Shown here in pieces: positions 1 through 5,150 of a stretch of 9,002 bases of DNA. Made by a program: the position numbers and the translations under genes. The notes under the pieces are model-generated. The model saw nothing but the letters and a program-made list of their open reading frames with translations. It had not been told where the DNA came from and made no database searches. The first letter of the stretch is position 1; each line of letters begins with the position of its first letter. This DNA is from JAHFLQ01 sp964432465 (GTDB lineage: Bacteria; Patescibacteriota; Minisyncoccia; UBA6257; WO2-44-18), in the NCBI GenBank assembly GCA_964432465.1, contig CAYSNI010000030.1, positions 1 to 9,002 on the forward strand, read 5' to 3'.

Positions 1-235
1 GAAAGCTCAGTTGGGAAAAAATTCTGTCCAAACCTTTCGGCATTTTATTCTCAACTACTTCGTAAAAAACGCGCGAGTGGGAAAATTCCTTTTGGTAATA
101 TTCCGCTCGTTCGAAAGAATCAACAAAAAATACAATCCGGACGTCCTCCCGCGCGATCAAATTCTTATAGATATCGGTGCGTAAAATATTTCTCGCTTCC
201 GCGCCCTGAAAAATAGTGATAAAAATTGTCCTCAT
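1..235 (-). CDS. Glycosyltransferase-like protein, N-terminal part (cut by window edge)
   Basis: An open frame starts with ATG at 235-233 and runs off the left edge, giving 78 residues beginning MRTIFITIFQGAEARNIL. It resembles the N-terminus of the neighbouring 452-residue glycosyltransferase: both start M-[RK]-T-[IL]-F-[IL]-T, share an RN-x-L-x-TD-[IV]-[FY]-K stretch near residues 15-24, and have a VR-[IL]-x-F strand near residue 33. It therefore looks like a tandem paralogue of the same GT-B-like family, although only the first Rossmann-type half-domain is visible and no catalytic residue can be seen. The start lies 7 nt after the stop of the upstream gene, with no clear Shine-Dalgarno sequence, which suggests co-transcription and translational coupling. 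Substrate unknown. Confidence 0.75.
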   Translation of the reverse strand, partial: MRTIFITIFQGAEARNILRTDIYKNLIAREDVRIVFFVDSFERAEYYQKEFSHSRVFYEVVENKMPKGLDRIFSQLSF

Positions 236-242
236 TCGCTTG

Positions 243-1601
243 TTAGCTGTGCAATTTTTGAAGCAAGAAGTCGGCAATCCGCTCTCCGGATTTTCCATCC
301 AACTTCCAAGCCTGCAATTTCAAAAATTTCGTGCGACCATCGCGATCAAGGGATGGATTTTTCAAATAGCGACTCACGCCGGCAATAAGCTCCTCTTTAT
401 TATTTACAAAAGTCGCGAACCCCGTCGGAAGCATTTTGTATGTGTGATCAAAGTCCAAAAACTTCTTAATGCTTTTCAAATAAGGCTTCTTTTCCCAGCC
501 GTCAAAAGCCACAGCGACAATCGGTTTATCAAAGGCGCATGCGTCTATATTTAACGAAGACATATAGCCGATCAGAAGATCGGCGTAGTAAAGATTATCT
601 CCCGTTTCCACCATCGCCTGCTCATCAAACTCACGATCACGATAAACGCCCTCCTTAAATGAGCGGGAGACATAATAAATCTTAAAATGTTCATCGGGAA
701 CAAAATCTCCTAATGAAATAGTGTCGTTTGGTGGAATGCGCACAAGAATCTGAATATTAGAAGGCAATTTCCCTGCCACAATAGCATCTTTCAATATTTG
801 CAAAATCTGCCAATCGGTATCGATAAACCGATTACCCCACGGACCAAACACTATAAATGGCTTATTTGGATCAAGCCCTATGTGCTTAAAATATTCCTCC
901 TTGTTCGTTCTCGGCTTATTTATGTAATCATCGAATTGTGGCATACCGGATACAAAAATAGTCTTCGGATTAATGTCGGCTAGCTGAATAGCCTCATCTC
1001 GGATTACTTCATTATTCACAATCAGAGAATCCGGCCTCGGTCGGAAAAATCCTTTATTAGTAATATTGTCCCAAGAACGGACCATGCCCACCGTCGGGAT
1101 TCCTCGGTATTTTGCCTCCATTAAAAAATGCGCATCGTCCGGATGAAAAACATCCGGGCCAAAAACTAGGTCAGGTTTATATTTTTCAAAATAAACCGCG
1201 AATTTATTTTTATCAAAAGTTAAGCGATCAAAAAATCTGACTAGTTTTTTCACTAAAGTAAGCCGCCCTATCCAAGAAAGTAGGACGGCTCCTAAGTAAG
1301 AAGTAATCTTTTTGTTTGTCGCGTACAGCTCACGTCGGCGGATTATGAGCCTACGGGTAGCCAATAAAGATTGCCCTATGTAGCCAAACACGACGTCCTG
1401 CTTGGTTGTTTTCTCATTTTCAATCGGCTCAATGATAACGTTATCTTTTTTGAAATGCGCTTCAAAGAATTCTTTTTTATAGTCCGGGCAAAAAATAATT
1501 AACCGAACTTTCTTGTCGTCGGATATTTTTTTAAAAACATCAGTGAAGAGCATGTTTCTGGTAATAAAAGGATTGAGGCTGGTAAGGAAAAGGGTCTTCA
1601 T
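243..1601 (-). CDS. CDP-glycerol glycerophosphotransferase-like / surface polysaccharide glycosyltransferase
   Basis: This 452-residue soluble protein has a two-domain GT-B-like layout. The N-terminal Rossmann half includes KPDLVFGPDVFHPDDAHF (142-159) and an SWDNITNKG motif (176-184), which I associate with capsule and CDP-glycerol-transferase-like surface carbohydrate enzymes. The C-terminal half has PFIVFGPWGNR (248-258), a YYADLLIGYMSSLNIDACAF segment (338-357) followed by DKPIVAVAFDG (358-368), the usual donor-binding region of this fold, and a closing DGKSGERIADF helix (435-445). It probably adds a sugar or polyol phosphate to a surface glycan on the cytoplasmic side of the membrane; donor and acceptor are unknown. 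The ATG at 1601 is supported by GAGG at 1609-1612 (spacing 7). It heads a tandem pair with the cut paralogue downstream. Confidence 0.8.
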   Translation of the reverse strand: MKTLFLTSLNPFITRNMLFTDVFKKISDDKKVRLIIFCPDYKKEFFEAHFKKDNVIIEPIENEKTTKQDVVFGYIGQSLLATRRLIIRRRELYATNKKITSYLGAVLLSWIGRLTLVKKLVRFFDRLTFDKNKFAVYFEKYKPDLVFGPDVFHPDDAHFLMEAKYRGIPTVGMVRSWDNITNKGFFRPRPDSLIVNNEVIRDEAIQLADINPKTIFVSGMPQFDDYINKPRTNKEEYFKHIGLDPNKPFIVFGPWGNRFIDTDWQILQILKDAIVAGKLPSNIQILVRIPPNDTISLGDFVPDEHFKIYYVSRSFKEGVYRDREFDEQAMVETGDNLYYADLLIGYMSSLNIDACAFDKPIVAVAFDGWEKKPYLKSIKKFLDFDHTYKMLPTGFATFVNNKEELIAGVSRYLKNPSLDRDGRTKFLKLQAWKLDGKSGERIADFLLQKLHS

Positions 1602-1629
1602 TTGTATACCTCATAATACAACCCCGCTT

Positions 1630-1659
1630 AATAAATGGAAGTTTCCATGGTTCGGTCAT
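1630..1659 (-). promoter_or_regulatory. Candidate promoter of the 452-residue glycosyltransferase gene
   Basis: On the minus strand, ATGACC (1654-1659) and TTTATT (1630-1635) are separated by 18 bp, each matching the sigma-70 consensus at 4 of 6 positions. The boxes are weak. Support comes from position: the -10 box ends 28 nt before the ATG, the same distance as at the other promoters of this block. It follows the terminator of the transaldolase gene. Confidence 0.4.
1635..1648. repeat. 14-bp palindrome (atggaa-gt-ttccat)
   Basis: This perfect dyad has 6-bp arms and a 2-bp centre. It lies mostly in the spacer of the candidate glycosyltransferase promoter, where an operator could sit. On the minus strand it reads with GGAAACTT at its centre, also present in the dyad at 2611-2626 upstream of the transaldolase gene. 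A function as repressor site is inference. Confidence 0.4.
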
Positions 1660-1670
1660 TCTCACCATAA

Positions 1671-1702
1671 ATAAAAAATCCTCCGATGTACGTCGGAGGA
1701 TT
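1671..1702 (-). terminator. Rho-independent terminator of the transaldolase gene
   Basis: A perfect 10-bp stem pairs 1677-1686 with 1693-1702 around a 6-nt loop. On the minus strand it is followed by TTTTTTATTTAT. It begins 6 nt after the transaldolase stop codon. Confidence 0.9.
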
Positions 1703-1707
1703 ATCTT

Positions 1708-2550
1708 TTACTTGAGCCAGCTTTCAAAATCCGTGAGGAACTGGTTGATCACCTCGTCGGTTTTGAAATGCTGGGTCATCTGCGGAAAATCGGAGAAGAA
1801 CTTGTAGGGTACGGTCACGATATGCGCTCCGGCCAGAAGCGCATCGCGCACATCCCAGATCGTCCGAATAGAACCGGCGATGATTTCACAATCAAACTTT
1901 TCTCGCTCAAATATGGCGCGGGTTCGACTCATCACGGAAATCGGATCGGCATCCTCTTCTGTGAGAATATTAGACCCATTAAGACGCTTTGCCTCAATGC
2001 GATGCACAGAAAGCAACGCATACTCCGACGTGTCTCCCTTCCCGAAAGCTTGGAGCGCGTTCAACTTCCTCGTGATTGCATCGTCTGAAGAATCTCGAAT
2101 GCGACCCCAGAAAAGACTGGCATACTTCGCACCCGCCTTTGCCGCCCAAGCTGCCTGCGAAACGGTCATGCACGCGGTGCAGTTGACGCTGATGTTTTTC
2201 TGATTCAGCCGACGAATCACCCCGAGCTCACTCCACCCGACCTGCACTTTGATGCTCAAGGCGGGATAGTTGAACAGATTCTGAAAGCGTTCGGCCTGCG
2301 CCAGAATCTCTTCGGGATTTTTGGAAAAAACCTCCACGCTTAAATGCTTGAGATTATTTTTCTCCACAAGAAGGTTACCGGAGCTCGTATGAGCAACGAG
2401 TAACTCTACAATCTTGCCGATGTGCTCTTCAAATTTCCCCTTCGGCTCTTTCGCAAGTAGAGAAGGGTTAGTCGTCACGCCTTCCACGAACCCGGTGTCC
2501 AGCGCCGCCTTAATCTCATCAAGATTTGCCGTATCCACGAAAATCTTCAT
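1708..2550 (-). CDS. tal: Transaldolase, TalC/fructose-6-phosphate-aldolase-like, enlarged
   Basis: A cytoplasmic class I aldolase-fold enzyme of 280 residues. The N-terminus has the family pattern MKIFVDTANLDEIKAAL then GVTTNPSLLAKE (24-35). The Schiff-base lysine is expected at K101 in SIKVQVGW, where relatives usually have a proline two residues after the lysine and this protein has Q103. KYASLFWGRI (142-151) has F147 where transaldolases carry Phe and fructose-6-phosphate aldolases Tyr, which favours transaldolase. The C-terminus has EIIAGSIRT (222-230) and GAHIVTVPYKFF (241-252), the phosphate-binding region. At 280 residues it is some 60 longer than typical TalC proteins of about 215-220; the extra residues lie near 38-70 and 160-200. 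In this setting it probably supplies sedoheptulose 7-phosphate to the adjacent GmhA. The ATG at 2550 has AAGGGG 6 nt upstream. Confidence 0.88.
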   Translation of the reverse strand: MKIFVDTANLDEIKAALDTGFVEGVTTNPSLLAKEPKGKFEEHIGKIVELLVAHTSSGNLLVEKNNLKHLSVEVFSKNPEEILAQAERFQNLFNYPALSIKVQVGWSELGVIRRLNQKNISVNCTACMTVSQAAWAAKAGAKYASLFWGRIRDSSDDAITRKLNALQAFGKGDTSEYALLSVHRIEAKRLNGSNILTEEDADPISVMSRTRAIFEREKFDCEIIAGSIRTIWDVRDALLAGAHIVTVPYKFFSDFPQMTQHFKTDEVINQFLTDFESWLK

Positions 2551-2578
2551 CCGATTCCCCTTTTAAATGAACAAAGCC

Positions 2579-2607
2579 ACCTTAGCTCCTTCATAAAACC
2601 CAGTCAA
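2579..2607 (-). promoter_or_regulatory. Candidate promoter of the transaldolase gene
   Basis: On the minus strand, TTGACT (2602-2607, 5 of 6 consensus) is followed after 17 bp by TAAGGT (2579-2584, 3 of 6). The -10 box ends 28 nt before the ATG, as at neighbouring promoters. A second possible -10, TATAGT at 2607-2612, overlaps the -35 box, but I see no good -35 for it. Confidence 0.45.
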
Positions 2608-2610
2608 CTA

Positions 2611-2626
2611 TACGAAAGTTTCCGTA
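2611..2626. repeat. 16-bp imperfect dyad (tacgaaag-tttccgta)
   Basis: The outer four pairs and two inner pairs match, with one A/C mismatch and a G/T centre. It lies directly upstream of the candidate transaldolase -35 box and, on the minus strand, contains GGAAACTT as in the dyad at 1635-1648. It could be a regulator site; this is inference. Confidence 0.3.
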
Positions 2627-2654
2627 AATAAAAACGCCCGTCCGAAGATGGGCG
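2625..2654 (-). terminator. Rho-independent terminator of the gmhA-like gene
   Basis: On the minus strand CGCCC-A-TC pairs with GA-C-GGGCG around a TTCG tetraloop (stem 2635-2642 with 2647-2654, one A/C mismatch), then TTTTTATTTA. It starts 9 nt after the isomerase stop. UUCG is an especially stable loop. Confidence 0.88.
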
Positions 2655-2663
2655 CGTGTAATT

Positions 2664-3293
2664 TTAAGACCTGGGAAACTCCTTGAGCTTTTCCTTAAGT
2701 GCGAAAGTAATCAGGTGGCACAACAGCACGTGAAATGACTCTACTTGCGGAGTAGCGCCATCGGGGACGATCACACACACGTCACAGATGTCCTTAAACA
2801 GCCCACCAGCGTACTTGTCGCCGACAAGTCCGATTGCCTTCCCGCCCTGCTCCTTGGCGTAATTGAGCGCGTGCAGAAGATTCTGGGAATACACGCCCGC
2901 CTTGTCCTGACCCATGCCGCCATTCACGCTTAGCGCGATCACAACGTCATCAGGCTTCCAAAAAGTAGCCAGCTGGGAATCGTAGATATGATCCCAGCCC
3001 CAGTCGTTGGTCAACGCGCTGACAAGCGGAATATTATCCGCCAACGCCATCGCCTTCAACCCAGCATCGCCCGGCTTATCCACCACCGTCTTTACCAGAT
3101 CAGCGGCAAAATGAGTCGCCGTAGAAGCGGAGCCGCCATTGCCGACGATGAAGACATTTGAGCCTTTCAGCCAGGCAGTGTGCAAAATCTCCAGCACATC
3201 GGCGATCTTCTTGGACTGCTCTTGTAAAGCATCCGCTATTCCGGCGGACTTTTTCAGAAACGCCTCAGCGTAAGCTCGAAACTCATCCTTCAT
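2664..3293 (-). CDS. gmhA: Sedoheptulose-7-phosphate isomerase (phosphoheptose isomerase), SIS family
   Basis: GmhA-type SIS-domain enzymes convert sedoheptulose 7-phosphate to D-glycero-D-manno-heptose 7-phosphate in the cytoplasm as homotetramers. The 209-residue product, near the usual length of about 190-200, has VFIVGNGGSASTATHFAADL (47-66), matching the GmhA phosphate-binding loop and metal-site helix. It also has TNDWGWDHIYDSQL (95-108), ALSVNGGMGQDK in place of the usual STSGNS loop, and TPQVESFHVLLCHL (181-194). Against remembered E. coli GmhA zinc ligands, H61 and the last His (H193) are kept, while the Glu is Asp (D65) and the Gln is Glu (E185). The frame extends to a TTG at 3311, but AGGAGG at 3298-3303 lies inside that extension and 4 nt before the ATG at 3293, which I take as the start. 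DiaA or another SIS protein is less likely given the neighbours. Confidence 0.87.
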   Translation of the reverse strand: MKDEFRAYAEAFLKKSAGIADALQEQSKKIADVLEILHTAWLKGSNVFIVGNGGSASTATHFAADLVKTVVDKPGDAGLKAMALADNIPLVSALTNDWGWDHIYDSQLATFWKPDDVVIALSVNGGMGQDKAGVYSQNLLHALNYAKEQGGKAIGLVGDKYAGGLFKDICDVCVIVPDGATPQVESFHVLLCHLITFALKEKLKEFPRS

Positions 3294-3297
3294 TAGG

Positions 3298-3303
3298 CCT
3301 CCT
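3298..3303 (-). promoter_or_regulatory. Shine-Dalgarno AGGAGG deciding the gmhA start
   Basis: A perfect AGGAGG lies 4 nt before the ATG at 3293. A longer frame beginning with TTG at 3311 would translate this site as part of the protein, so the shorter start is preferred. Confidence 0.8.
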
Positions 3304-3322
3304 ATATTCAAAGAACTGCTTT

Positions 3323-3351
3323 ACCATAATAAAAAAATCTCCGCGGGTCAA
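3323..3351 (-). promoter_or_regulatory. Promoter of the gmhA-like gene
   Basis: On the minus strand TTGACC (3346-3351, 5 of 6) and TATGGT (3323-3328, 4 of 6) are separated by 17 bp. The -10 box ends 29 nt before the ATG. The -35 box lies inside the left arm of the inverted-repeat element 3336-3508, and the spacer contains the seven-T tract. Confidence 0.6.
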
Positions 3352-3508
3352 CCCCCGACACCAATCGAGCACCACATCGCCTGCTCGCTTTTCTTGTAAA
3401 TGCCGATTTTTCACAAATATACGCTATGAAATAAAAGACCCCGATTATCTCGGGGCGCTATGAAAAGCGAAGTGCTCGATATGGTGTGGGGGTCAACGCG
3501 GCGATCTG
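3336..3508. repeat. Inverted-repeat element between the heptose kinase and isomerase genes
   Basis: The left arm (about 3336-3393) and right arm (about 3462-3508) are imperfect inverted copies. Shared blocks, read in the left-arm direction, are ccgcg, accccc, acacca, atcgagcac and tcgcttttc. The left arm has about 12 extra bases (3372-3383) that let it form its own hairpin (cgagca/tgctcg). The 68-nt centre contains the terminator at 3429-3455. On the minus strand the left arm is followed at once by seven Ts, so the whole structure could act as an outer terminator. No transposase gene or clear target-site duplication is visible. It may be a MITE-like or REP-like dispersed repeat; copies elsewhere in the genome cannot be tested here. 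Confidence 0.7.
3429..3455 (-). terminator. Rho-independent terminator of the heptose kinase gene
   Basis: A 6-bp stem pairs ccccga (3439-3444) with tcgggg (3450-3455) around a 5-nt loop, followed on the minus strand by TCTTTTATTT. It lies 60 nt beyond the kinase stop codon, inside the inverted-repeat element. Confidence 0.75.
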
Positions 3509-3514
3509 TTCTCG

Positions 3515-4489
3515 TTAAAGATTAGGCGTACTTACCCGGGTGCCACGCCGGTCCACCTCAATTGGAATAATCTTCATTCCTTTGCCGGCCATAAGCTCAG
3601 CGAGCCTAAGCTTTTCTTCGGGTGTGGCGCAATAAAAAAGAAAGTACCCGCCACCGCCGGCACCGATGAGCTTTCCGCCCAACGCGCCGTTCTTAAGACA
3701 AAACTCATGGATCTCATCGATTTCCGGGATGGTAATTTTATCGGACATTTCTTTTTTAAGCTTCCAGTGCTCCCTCATCAGAAGACCAAACTGATCAAGA
3801 TTGTCAGTCACAAAACAGTTAAGCACTTCTCGACCGAGTTCTTTGGTTCGATGCTTTAATTCCATCACCGTACTCTCGGACTGATCACGAAGAATATCCA
3901 CGCTGTCACGCCGAATGCCTGTATAGAAGAAGAGCGAGTTATTAATGAACTGCTCAACTGTATCTTCGTCAATATCCGGACGTTTCAGCGTAACGGTGTC
4001 GTCTTGAGCGATCTCCATCACAACAAATCCGCCCAAAGCGCCGATATACGGATCCTGCTTCCCATCGGGAAGACCGAGAATCTGCGTAATCCGGAAAGCC
4101 GCTTCGGCCAGCTCCTGCTGGCTCTTCATCGCGCCTTGTGACCACCACAAAGCGTTCAGAAGGCCGACCGCGCAACTACCCGATCCGCCAAGTCCCGTAC
4201 CCATCGGAGTGTCAGACTTAAAGTAAATACTGATGGCTTTGTTTATTCCAACCATTCGCAATGCTTCTCGGCCGATTAGGTGTTTGATTTGCTCGATATC
4301 TGTAACCGACTCAAACTCCTTGTACTGAAGATCAATCCGATCGTAAATCACCGGCTTGCGGACCGTGATATCAACATACATCTTGATTGCGAATCCGAAG
4401 ATAAATCCGCCGTGTTTTCTGGAATACGAAGGAAGGTCAGTTGACCCGCCCCCTAGCGATATCCGAAAAGGGGTTCGACAAATAAGCAC
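3515..4489 (-). CDS. hddA: D-glycero-D-manno-heptose 7-phosphate kinase-like GHMP sugar kinase
   Basis: This 324-residue GHMP kinase is predicted to phosphorylate C1 of D-glycero-D-manno-heptose 7-phosphate to the 1,7-bisphosphate using ATP in the cytoplasm. It begins LICRTPFRISLGGGSTDLP (2-20), the substrate-side motif of the HddA branch. The ATP-binding loop PMGTGLGGSGSCAVGLLNAL (95-114) is the GHMP signature. GKQDPYIGALGGF (143-155) carries the presumed catalytic Asp146, and GGKLIGAGGGGYFLF (271-285) is the C-terminal GHMP motif. Length fits HddA proteins (about 320-350). The start is GTG at 4489, with AAGGAG 5 nt upstream. It sits between a GmhB-like phosphatase and a GmhA-like isomerase, which favours heptose over fucokinase, galactokinase or mevalonate-kinase relatives. 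It has its own promoter and terminator. Confidence 0.87.
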   Translation of the reverse strand: MLICRTPFRISLGGGSTDLPSYSRKHGGFIFGFAIKMYVDITVRKPVIYDRIDLQYKEFESVTDIEQIKHLIGREALRMVGINKAISIYFKSDTPMGTGLGGSGSCAVGLLNALWWSQGAMKSQQELAEAAFRITQILGLPDGKQDPYIGALGGFVVMEIAQDDTVTLKRPDIDEDTVEQFINNSLFFYTGIRRDSVDILRDQSESTVMELKHRTKELGREVLNCFVTDNLDQFGLLMREHWKLKKEMSDKITIPEIDEIHEFCLKNGALGGKLIGAGGGGYFLFYCATPEEKLRLAELMAGKGMKIIPIEVDRRGTRVSTPNL

Positions 4490-4511
4490 TTTAACTCCTT
4501 ATTATGAACTT

Positions 4512-4526
4512 GGGATACTATATCCC
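4512..4526. repeat. Palindrome gggata-cta-tatccc covering the hddA -10 box
   Basis: A perfect 6-bp inverted repeat with a 3-nt centre overlaps the -10 box of the heptose kinase promoter. The minus-strand side has no U-tract, so it is not a convincing terminator of the upstream phosphatase gene. A role as operator or 5'-end hairpin is inference. Confidence 0.45.
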
Positions 4527-4545
4527 GATTTATCCGAGGAATCAA
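4517..4545 (-). promoter_or_regulatory. Promoter of the heptose kinase gene
   Basis: On the minus strand TTGATT (4540-4545, 4 of 6) and TATAGT (4517-4522, 5 of 6) are 17 bp apart. The -10 box ends 27 nt before the GTG start, and the -35 box begins 3 nt after the upstream phosphatase stop codon. Confidence 0.65.
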
Positions 4546-4548
4546 TAT

Positions 4549-5088
4549 TTAGCCGGCAATAATCCGCGCTGCTTCCAATAAATCTTTAACCCGATAGTCC
4601 GGGAAAAGCTCCCGATTATCATGCCGGGTAGAATCAGTTTCTACCAAAATTGTTTTTACTCCAGCTGTCTTGCCCATCTCCACATCCCGCCATCTGTCCC
4701 CAATCATCCAAGATTCGGAAAGATTTATTTTAAGATCTTTAACTGCCTGGTGAATCATGCCCGGCTTGGGCTTCCGACACTCACACTGCCCATCGTTTGA
4801 GTGCGGACAAAAATACGCCGCATCGATTCCCGTCTCTTTTTGCATATATATATGAATACGTCTTAGAACTTCTTCCGGCAGATTACCCCGCTCCACGTCC
4901 GGCTGGTTGGTTACCACCACGCAAAGAAAACCATTATCTTTAAATAATTTTATTGCTTCTTTTATGCTAGGTAAAAAAATAAATTCCTGTTCAGTAAAAG
5001 GAGCGGATGGACTGCTGTCGCGAAAAGTTAACTGATTAATAACTCCATCGCGATCAAGAAAAACAGCTTTGCGGTTATTTGCTTCCAT
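4549..5088 (-). CDS. gmhB: D-glycero-D-manno-heptose 1,7-bisphosphate phosphatase-like HAD hydrolase
   Basis: This is a HAD-IIIA phosphatase of 179 residues counted from the ATG at 5088. It has the nucleophile motif VFLDRDGVIN with D12 and D14, motif II VVVTNQPDVERG, a zinc-binding C-P-H-x5-C-x-C loop in CPHSNDGQCECRKPKPGM, and GDRWRDVEMGKTAG as the acidic motif IV. These fit the GmhB/histidinol-phosphatase family, and the neighbouring GmhA and HddA point to GmhB: removal of the C7 phosphate from heptose 1,7-bisphosphate. The frame is open to a GTG at 5130, but that start lies inside the terminator hairpin of the upstream gene and would add 14 hydrophobic residues unlike the family. No Shine-Dalgarno precedes the ATG. 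A TATAAA box 6 nt upstream suggests a leaderless mRNA. Confidence 0.83.
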   Translation of the reverse strand: MEANNRKAVFLDRDGVINQLTFRDSSPSAPFTEQEFIFLPSIKEAIKLFKDNGFLCVVVTNQPDVERGNLPEEVLRRIHIYMQKETGIDAAYFCPHSNDGQCECRKPKPGMIHQAVKDLKINLSESWMIGDRWRDVEMGKTAGVKTILVETDSTRHDNRELFPDYRVKDLLEAARIIAG

Positions 5089-5094
5089 AGATGA

Positions 5095-5100
5095 TTTATA
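5095..5100 (-). promoter_or_regulatory. Possible -10 box for a leaderless gmhB transcript
   Basis: TATAAA on the minus strand is separated by exactly 6 nt from the ATG at 5088, which would put the transcription start at the A of the start codon. No recognisable -35 box is present 16-18 bp upstream because that stretch is the T-tract of the preceding terminator. Confidence 0.35.
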
Positions 5101-5110
5101 CACCGCCAAT

Positions 5111-5142
5111 ATAAAAAAAAGAAGACCCACCTTCGGGCCTTC
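5111..5142 (-). terminator. Rho-independent terminator of the P-loop kinase gene
   Basis: An 8-bp stem with one G-U pair (5121-5128 with 5135-5142) encloses a 6-nt loop and is followed on the minus strand by eight Ts. It begins 8 nt after the kinase-like gene's stop and separates it from gmhB. Confidence 0.9.
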
Positions 5143-5150
5143 TAAAATAT

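Noticed and set aside
3294..3311. TTG start giving six extra residues on the GmhA-like protein
   Set aside because: The extra codons are the AGGAGG ribosome binding site itself.
3158..3463. Plus-strand open frame of 101 codons across the gmhA start and the inverted-repeat element
   Set aside because: It is antisense to the well-supported gmhA 5' end, has no family resemblance, and its second half is repeat sequence with a terminator.
3431..3470. tRNA or other structured RNA gene in the repeat centre
   Set aside because: No cloverleaf, CCA end or T-loop consensus is present; the hairpin is explained as a terminator.
3341..3503. Complete insertion sequence or integron attC site
   Set aside because: There is no transposase or integrase frame, no clear target duplication, and no attC core sites; only inverted arms are visible.
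4512..4526. Terminator of the gmhB gene
   Set aside because: The palindrome lacks a U-tract in the minus direction and overlaps a good -10 box.
4549..5088. Histidinol-phosphatase (HisB N-terminal type)
   Set aside because: The family motifs are shared, but no histidine genes are nearby and the neighbours are GmhA- and HddA-like.
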